From JACVRW01 sp963751835 (GTDB lineage Bacteria; Actinomycetota; Thermoleophilia; Solirubrobacterales; Thermoleophilaceae): a stretch of DNA of 64,000 nucleotides. The stretch spans positions 124,001-188,000 of the forward strand of contig CAVVWD010000022.1 of assembly GCA_963751835.1 (NCBI GenBank). The letters run 5' to 3'. The notes under the pieces are model-generated. The model made no database searches, was not told where the DNA came from, and worked only from the letters and a program-made list of their open reading frames with translations. The position numbers and the translations under genes were made by a program. Shown piece by piece: positions 59,137-64,000 of the stretch; position 1 is the first letter of the stretch; the number at the start of each line of letters is the position of its first letter.

Positions 59137-59813
59137 ATGCGCCTCCTCGCGCTCGCCGATGAAGAGCCGCCCGCGGACCCCGTGGAGCTCGTTGCACGAA
59201 ACCACGCTGACGGGGTCCTCACCCTCGGCGACCTGCGGCCGGAGTGGATTGCCTCGCTGGACAGGCTCGACCTTCCGCGCCTCGGCGTGCACGGCAACCA
59301 CGATGCGGAGCACGCGCTCGTCGGCGCGGGGGTCGAGGACCTCCACCTGGCACGGGCGGAGATCGGCGCGTGGAGCTTCACCGGCTTCGAGGGGTGTGTG
59401 CGCTATCGCGACGGTCCTCACCAATACACCCAGCGCCAGGCCTCCCGGCTCGTCCGGCGCCTGCCTGCGGCGGACGTGCTTCTCTGCCATTGCCCACCCG
59501 CGGGCGTGAATGACGAGCCGGATGATCGCGCGCACGTTGGCTTCACGGCCCTGCGCAAGTGGGTGGAACGCCATCAGCCGCGCTTCCTGCTGCACGGGCA
59601 CACCACGCCGGATCCGCGCACGCGGGTCCACCGCCTTGGGCCGACCAAGGTGATCTGGGTGCGCGGCGCGGCTCTGGTCGAGCTCCCGGACTCGGGGCCG
59701 GCGGCGGACTCGGGGCCGGCGGCGGAGTCGGGCCGGCGGCGGAGTCGGGCCCGGCGGCGGAGTCGGGCCCGGCAGCGGAGTCGGGCCCGCCGGGAGAGTC
59801 CGGCCCGCTGTAG
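59137..59813 (+). CDS. Metallophosphoesterase with a frameshifted minisatellite tail
   Basis: ATG 59137 starts a calcineurin-like phosphoesterase of about 185 residues: VLTLGDLRPEW, LGVHGNHDAEHAL, FTGFEGCVRY, LLCHCPPAGVNDEPDDRAHVG and LLHGHTTPDP give the metal ligands. After VELPDSGPAAD the sequence enters six 17-18-base repeats. The third (59724-59740) lacks one base, so the frame shifts and, as sequenced, runs on to 60051 across yraN. With the base restored it continues SGPAAE repeats to a stop at 59813, five bases before the convergent yraN stop. Confidence 0.75.
59688..59794 (+). repeat. 18-bp minisatellite in the phosphoesterase gene
   Basis: Six tandem units of GGASTCGGGSCCGGCGGC-like sequence (59688, 59706, 59724, 59741, 59759, 59777), each encoding a SGPAAE/D-type hexapeptide. 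Unit 3 is 17 bases, the others 18. Confidence 0.85.
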
Positions 59814-59818
59814 CCGCA

Positions 59819-60241
59819 TCAGAAGGCACCCTCCAGGTGCTCCAGCGCCAGCAGGCGGCCGTGCGCATCGAGGGTCAGCCCGATGGCGTCGAACCGGATC
59901 TCGGGTGGGGAGCCAGGGTCGCAGCGAGCGTCGAGCGCGCGTGCGCCGAGCCACTCCCTTGCCATCGCCCGGACCTGGCGCCGCTTCCGGACGCCGATCG
60001 AGGCCAGCGGCCCGAGCGTCCCCGGGTCACCGCGGGCGATCCGCGTCTTGACCTCGCAGAAGACGAGAAAGCGCGCGTCACTGGCGACGAGATCGAGCTC
60101 ACCTTGACGGGTCCGGAAATTCCGGTCGATGATCTCGAAGCCGCGCGCCTCGAGGTGGCGGGCGGCGAGACCCTCCCCGGTCGCGCCGAGCGTGCGCCGA
60201 GGGTCGCTCGGATCCCGCCCCGGCTGCTCGCCGACTCTCAT
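59819..60241 (-). CDS. YraN (UPF0102) endonuclease-like protein
   Basis: 140 residues. LGATGEGLAARHLEARGFEIIDRNFRTRQGELDLVASDARFLVFCEVKTR shows the restriction-endonuclease-like fold motifs (GExDLxxxDxxxxxFxEVK). Function not settled; it may process branched DNA. ATG overlaps the dprA stop (ATGA). Its 3' end converges on the phosphoesterase gene. Confidence 0.88.
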   Translation of the reverse strand: MRVGEQPGRDPSDPRRTLGATGEGLAARHLEARGFEIIDRNFRTRQGELDLVASDARFLVFCEVKTRIARGDPGTLGPLASIGVRKRRQVRAMAREWLGARALDARCDPGSPPEIRFDAIGLTLDAHGRLLALEHLEGAF

Positions 60242-61335
60242 CGTGCCGTTCGCTCCCACCCGCCGAACGCCCGCCGAACCAGATGCCCGTCCACTTCGAG
60301 CCGGCCGAGCGCGGCGCGCACCTCGGCGGTCGTGGCGCCCGCCGAGCTCGCGATCGCCTCGACCGAGGAGGTCGCCTCGGCGGCCTCGACGACCGCGCGC
60401 AGCAGCGGATCGTCGGGGAGCGGCGGCGCGGACGGAGGCCGCCTCACCGCAACTCCGAAGAGCTCGTCGAGCACGTCCTCGGTGCCCGTTACCGGCACCG
60501 CGCCGTCGCGCAGCAGCTCGTTGGTGCCGCGGGACAGCGAGGAGGTGACCCGGCCGGGCACGGCCGCGACGGAGCGGCCCAGGTCGCGCGCGAAGTCCGA
60601 CGTGATCAGGCTGCCGCTGGGCTGGGAGGCCTCGACCACCACGGTCATGCGGGCGAGGCCCGCCATGATCCTGTTGCGGGCCGGGAAGCTCCACAGGAAT
60701 GGTTCCGTGCCCGGCGGCAACTCGGCCAAGACGATGCCCGCGTCGCGCACGCGCGTGTGCAGGCTGCGGTGGCGACGGGGGTAGGGGACATCCGGTCCGC
60801 AGGCGAGGACGGCGAGCGGAAGGCCGCCGCCGTCGAGGCAGCCGTGGTGCGCGGTCGCGTCGATTCCCAGCGCCAGCCCGCTCACGACCGGAACGCCGGA
60901 CGCGCCCAGTCCGCGCCCCAGGGCATAGGCAACCTCGGTGCCGTACGGACTGGCGCGCCGGCTGCCCACCACGGCGACCGCAGGTTCTTCGCGGAGTGTC
61001 TCGAGCGCCTCGACGCGCCCGACGCCAAAGAGCACCGTGGGGGGATCGTCCAGCTGGAGCAGCGGCTGCGGATAAGCCACCGAATGCATGCACACCGCGA
61101 TCGACCGCGGCCCTGCGAGCTCGTCCCGGCGAGCATCGGCGTCGAACGAGTCGAGATAGGCGAGCGCTCGGCGCACCCGGCGACCGGCCGCTGCCGCCAG
61201 CAGCTCGTCCTCGGGCAGGCTCAGCAGGCCCCCGACGCGGCGCTCTCTCCGCTCGGCCAGCAACCCGGCAATCCGTGGGGCGAGGTGAGCTATCAGGAAG
61301 CTGCGCCGAAGGCAGCTGTCGCAGGCATCGATCAT
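60238..61335 (-). CDS. dprA: DNA processing protein DprA
   Basis: 365 residues. An N-terminal helical domain (LLSLPEDELLAAA) is followed by the Rossmann-like fold: VAVVGSRRASPYGTEVAYALGRGLG, VSGLALGIDATAH, SFPARNRIMAGLARMTVVVEA and LGRSVAAVPGRVTS. A winged-helix-like C-terminal domain follows. It loads RecA on incoming single-stranded DNA. Overlaps comM and yraN by four bases each. Confidence 0.94.
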   Translation of the reverse strand: MIDACDSCLRRSFLIAHLAPRIAGLLAERRERRVGGLLSLPEDELLAAAAGRRVRRALAYLDSFDADARRDELAGPRSIAVCMHSVAYPQPLLQLDDPPTVLFGVGRVEALETLREEPAVAVVGSRRASPYGTEVAYALGRGLGASGVPVVSGLALGIDATAHHGCLDGGGLPLAVLACGPDVPYPRRHRSLHTRVRDAGIVLAELPPGTEPFLWSFPARNRIMAGLARMTVVVEASQPSGSLITSDFARDLGRSVAAVPGRVTSSLSRGTNELLRDGAVPVTGTEDVLDELFGVAVRRPPSAPPLPDDPLLRAVVEAAEATSSVEAIASSAGATTAEVRAALGRLEVDGHLVRRAFGGWERTAR

Positions 61336-62852
61336 GCGGCCATCCCCTCCCGGCCGTCCATGCGGTACGAGAGCGCTTCGTCGAGATCGCGTGGCTCGAC
61401 CTCGTCGCGGTCGTCCAGGTCGGCGATCGTTCGAGCCACCCGGAGCACGCGGTCATGCCCGCGACCGCTGAGCTCGATGCGGCCGCGCGCCGCGACCAGG
61501 CGGCCGGCGAGCTTGGGGTCGATGGGCACCAGCCGGCGAGTCAGGCGCCCGTCCATGTCGCCGTTGCACAGGGCCCCCGTTCCACGTAGACGGTCCCGCT
61601 GGCGTGCTCTCGCCGCCACGACCCGCGCGCGGGCCTCAGCCGAGCCCGCCGCAGGGGCCCGGTCGGGATCCACGAGCTCGACCGCGGGAACGGGCTCGAC
61701 CTCGCAGACAAGGTCGATCCGGTCCACCAGTGGCCCACTCAGCCTGCGCTGGTAGCGCGCGAGCTGGCCGGCGTCGCACCTGCATCGATCAGGCCCGCGG
61801 GCGCAGGGGCAGCGGTTGCAGGCGGCGACGACGATCGCATTTGCGGGGAACTCCAGCGTGCGCTGACCCCGTGTGACCTCGACGCGGCCCTCCTCGAGCG
61901 GCTGCCTGAGGGAGTCAACCGCCATCCTGCCGAACTCGGGCAGCTCGTCGAGGAACAGGACGCCGCGGTGCGCGAGCGTTATCTCTCCCGGCATCGGCCT
62001 CGCGCCGCCGCCGACGAGCCCTTGGGCCGAGATCGTGTGGTGGGGTGCGCGAAACGGACGCTCGGCGGCGAGCCGGCCGCTCCCGATCCCCGCAACGCTG
62101 TGCATCTGGGTGATCTCGAGCGCCTCCTCGAACGAGGGTGTGGGCAGGATGCCCGGCAAGCGGCGGGCGAGCATGGTCTTGCCTGCGCCGGGGGGACCGG
62201 CCATCAGCAGGTTGTGACCACCGGCCGCCGCAATCTCGAGCGCGCGCTTGGCGTCCTCCTGACCGCGCACATCCGCTAGATCGAGAGCGCGGGCGTCCCG
62301 GTCGGCGACCGGCAGCGCCGGCTCAACGGGCTCGGGTTCCCAGCGCTCGTGGAGCAGGTCCGAGAGACGCGCCAGCGACGGGATCCCGCCGACCTCCACC
62401 TCGTTGACGAGCGCCGCTTCGGGTGCGTTCACGACCGGCACCAGCAGACGGCGATAGCCGGCGGCGCGGGCACCGAGCGTCGCGGCGAGCGCCCCGCGGA
62501 TAGGGCGGATCTCACCGCTCAGCGACAGCTCGCCGGCGAGTGCGCAATCGTCGAGCCGCTCCGCCGGCACCTGGCCGGTGGCGACGAGGAGCCCCACGGC
62601 GATCCCGAGGTCGAAGCCGGGTCCTGCCTTGCGCACGTGCGCGGGCGCGAGGTTGACCGTGATCCGCTGCTGCGGGAAGTCGAGCTCCGAGTTGAGGAGC
62701 GCGGCTCGGACGCGCTCGCGTGACTCGCGCACCGCACGGTCCGGCAGGCCGACCAGCGTGAAGGTGGGCAGCCCGCGGCGCACGTCGACCTCGACGGTGA
62801 CTTCGTGGCTGTGGATGCCCTCGAGCGTGAAGGTGGTGATTGCCGCGAGCAC
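61332..62852 (-). CDS. comM: ComM/YifB-type AAA+ ATPase (Mg-chelatase-like)
   Basis: About 506 residues. The N-terminal domain is ChlI-like (GLPDRAVRESRERVRAALLNSELDFPQQRITVNLAPAHVRKAGPGFDLGIA). The AAA+ module has Walker A GPPGAGKTM and Walker B VLFLDELPEF; NRCPCARGPDRCRC is the cysteine cluster of the family. ComM is a branch-migration helicase in natural transformation. GTG 62852 is chosen because TAGCGT lies eight bases upstream; a longer reading adds ten residues with no family match. Confidence 0.92.
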   Translation of the reverse strand: MLAAITTFTLEGIHSHEVTVEVDVRRGLPTFTLVGLPDRAVRESRERVRAALLNSELDFPQQRITVNLAPAHVRKAGPGFDLGIAVGLLVATGQVPAERLDDCALAGELSLSGEIRPIRGALAATLGARAAGYRRLLVPVVNAPEAALVNEVEVGGIPSLARLSDLLHERWEPEPVEPALPVADRDARALDLADVRGQEDAKRALEIAAAGGHNLLMAGPPGAGKTMLARRLPGILPTPSFEEALEITQMHSVAGIGSGRLAAERPFRAPHHTISAQGLVGGGARPMPGEITLAHRGVLFLDELPEFGRMAVDSLRQPLEEGRVEVTRGQRTLEFPANAIVVAACNRCPCARGPDRCRCDAGQLARYQRRLSGPLVDRIDLVCEVEPVPAVELVDPDRAPAAGSAEARARVVAARARQRDRLRGTGALCNGDMDGRLTRRLVPIDPKLAGRLVAARGRIELSGRGHDRVLRVARTIADLDDRDEVEPRDLDEALSYRMDGREGMAA

Positions 62853-62860
62853 GCCGAGCC

Positions 62861-62866
62861 ACGCTA
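62861..62866 (-). promoter_or_regulatory. -10 box TAGCGT
   Basis: TAGCGT eight bases upstream of the comM GTG at 62852. It decides the start. Confidence 0.45.
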
Positions 62867-62943
62867 GGTGGAGTCCGTTCACGCGTGGTGCACGTGAGTG
62901 ACGAGTACGTGACTTCTCGGCGCGGAATCCGTGCGCGCCTGCC

Positions 62944-62949
62944 TATCCT
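62944..62949 (+). promoter_or_regulatory. -10 box TATCCT
   Basis: TATCCT nine bases before the thiD ATG. Confidence 0.4.
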
Positions 62950-62958
62950 GGCGAGCCG

Positions 62959-63771
62959 ATGAGCTTCGAGCGCATTCCGCGGGTCCTGTCGATCGCCGGT
63001 TCCGACTCCGGTGGGGGCGCCGGCATCCAGGCCGACCTCAAGGCGTTCGCCCGCTGCGGCGTGCACGGGATGACCGCGCTCACAGCCGTGACCGCCCAGA
63101 ACACGGTCGGTGTGACGGGCGTCTACCCGCTGCCTCAGGAGGCGATCGTCGAGCAGGTCCGGGCCGTGGCCGAGGACATCGGCGTCGACGCGGTGAAGAT
63201 CGGGATGCTCGGCACCGCCGAGACGATCGAGACGGTGGCGGGCGCGCTCGACCTGACCGCCGGCGCACCGGTCGTGCTCGACCCCGTGATGATCGCCGAG
63301 AGCGGAGCGCGGCTGCTGGACGAGGACGCACTGGACGCACTGCGCATGAGGCTCCTCCCGCGTGTGACCGTGGTGACGCCGAACGTTCCGGAAGCCGGTG
63401 TGCTCGCCGACGGGTCGGGCGAGCCCGAGGCCCTCGCCCGGGCGATCCACGTCCTGGGCCCCGAGGCGGTCGTCGTGACCGGCGGCCACCGCGCGGATGC
63501 CACGGACGTCTTCTTCGACGGCGAGCGTCTCGTCGAGATCCCCGGCGAGCGCTACCCCGACGGCGCCGCGCACGGCTCGGGGTGCACGCACTCGTCGGCC
63601 CTGGCGGCCCACCTGGCGCTCGGCTACGAGCCGCTCGAGGCAGCCCGCCGGGCCAAGCAAATCGCCTCCGAGGCCGTGCGCGAGGGGCTCCGTGAGATCG
63701 GGGCCGGTGCCGGTCCGGTGGACGTCTTCGGGCTCGCGAAGCGGCGGGCGCCCGCCTCCTCCGTGCCATAA
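62959..63771 (+). CDS. thiD: Hydroxymethylpyrimidine (phosphate) kinase
   Basis: 270 residues. AGSDSGGGAGIQADLKAFARCGVHGMTALTAVTAQNT is the substrate site, VKIGMLGT and DPVMIAESGARLL follow, and HGSGCTHSSALAAHLALG is the ATP/anion site with catalytic Cys/Asp-like position. It phosphorylates HMP in thiamine synthesis. No other thi genes are in the window. Confidence 0.93.
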   Translation: MSFERIPRVLSIAGSDSGGGAGIQADLKAFARCGVHGMTALTAVTAQNTVGVTGVYPLPQEAIVEQVRAVAEDIGVDAVKIGMLGTAETIETVAGALDLTAGAPVVLDPVMIAESGARLLDEDALDALRMRLLPRVTVVTPNVPEAGVLADGSGEPEALARAIHVLGPEAVVVTGGHRADATDVFFDGERLVEIPGERYPDGAAHGSGCTHSSALAAHLALGYEPLEAARRAKQIASEAVREGLREIGAGAGPVDVFGLAKRRAPASSVP

Positions 63772-63820
63772 TCGACGGGCCGCTGACGGCGACTACGAAC
63801 GCTTCCGGGAGGAGATTCCG

Positions 63821-64000
63821 ATCAAGTTCCTGCGCATGAAGCCCGGACACGGCGAGGTGCTCCTCGCCGAGGGCGACCCGCGCGTGGAGGAGGACGAGGA
63901 GCGTCTCGTCGAGGAGTTCCGGCGCCAGCTCGACGAGGGCATGTGGGCGGCCGTGCCGCTGACCAACCCGGGCAGCGGCCGGCGCGAGGCCCAGCTGGTC
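63821..64000 (+). CDS. Unknown protein, 3' end outside window (possible AUC start)
   Basis: Open at the right edge. From 63821: IKFLRMKPGHGEVLLAEGD then acidic DPRVEEDEERLVEEFRRQLDEGM, then AAVPLTNPG. I do not recognise the family. GGGAGGAG at 63807-63814 is the strongest Shine-Dalgarno-like sequence in this area; six bases later is ATC at 63821. The nearest ATG, in the same frame, is 63836, 21 bases after it. The gene may start at AUC or, more conventionally, at 63836. Confidence 0.55.
   Translation, partial: MKFLRMKPGHGEVLLAEGDPRVEEDEERLVEEFRRQLDEGMWAAVPLTNPGSGRREAQLV

Noticed and set aside
59137..60051. Phosphoesterase extended to 60051
   Set aside because: The last 100 residues are an Arg/Pro-rich shadow of yraN, produced by the 17-base repeat unit; the stop at 59813 fits the gene layout much better.

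Overview
The window is high-GC, gene-dense DNA with no gap over about 240 bases between genes and no tRNA, rRNA or CRISPR that I could see. The block rpmF-plsX-acpP-rnc-smc-ftsY, then ffh-rpsP-khpA-rimM-trmD-rplS-lepB-rnhB, with yraN-dprA-comM behind it, is the usual chromosomal housekeeping order. A SepIVA-like coiled-coil gene beside coaD, heavy GTG/TTG start use and many start codons placed a few bases after a TAnnnT hexamer point to an actinobacterium, perhaps class Thermoleophilia. The class is inference.

Layout. (1) 1-2407: lactate-utilisation genes lutA (cut by the window edge), lutB (split by a one-base shift) and lutC (fused to the end of lutB). (2) 2413-9682: fmt, a small zinc-ribbon protein, a secreted acidic protein, a molybdopterin oxidoreductase, an MFS exporter, a probable hotdog protein and a PrxQ peroxiredoxin. 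(3) 9699-32599: a cell-envelope glycan island. It holds a flippase, several polytopic glycosyltransferase-like proteins (two are paralogues), a GT2, two methyltransferases, two alkaline-phosphatase-superfamily enzymes, GH2 and GH6 glycosidases, an AglD/LPG-synthase-like membrane protein and a flavoprotein. This accessory part also has a transporter that has lost its normal end and a 167-bp palindromic element. (4) 32669-36167: the riboflavin operon ribD-ribE-ribBA-ribH with no FMN riboswitch visible; a perfect 18-bp palindrome lies at its promoter. (5) 36164-45848: threonine aldolase, rpmB, a DAK/FakA-like protein, recG, rsmD, coaD, sepIVA-like, a glyoxalase, yceD, rpmF, plsX, acpP and an RNase III that lacks two catalytic acids. 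(6) 45851-59102: smc, ftsY, a PLP enzyme, a sugar-nucleotide reductase-like SDR, an NfeD/stomatin pair, ffh, the rpsP-trmD operon, rplS, lepB and rnhB. (7) 59137-64000: a phosphoesterase with a frameshifted minisatellite, yraN, dprA, comM, thiD and the start of an unknown gene.

Genes are tightly coupled by ATGA, GTGA and TTGA stop/start overlaps. Where a transcription unit begins, a TAnnnT box usually sits 6-12 bases before the start codon, as expected for leaderless mRNAs; genes with longer leaders (14459, 29433) show a Shine-Dalgarno instead.

The observations I rate highest are the leaderless promoter pattern, the 167-bp palindromic element at 31310-31476, a four-copy hairpin repeat with a compensatory base change, the degenerate RNase III, the three-gene YLDPGSGS/kinase-methyltransferase/phosphatase module, and the frameshifts in lutB and the phosphoesterase.
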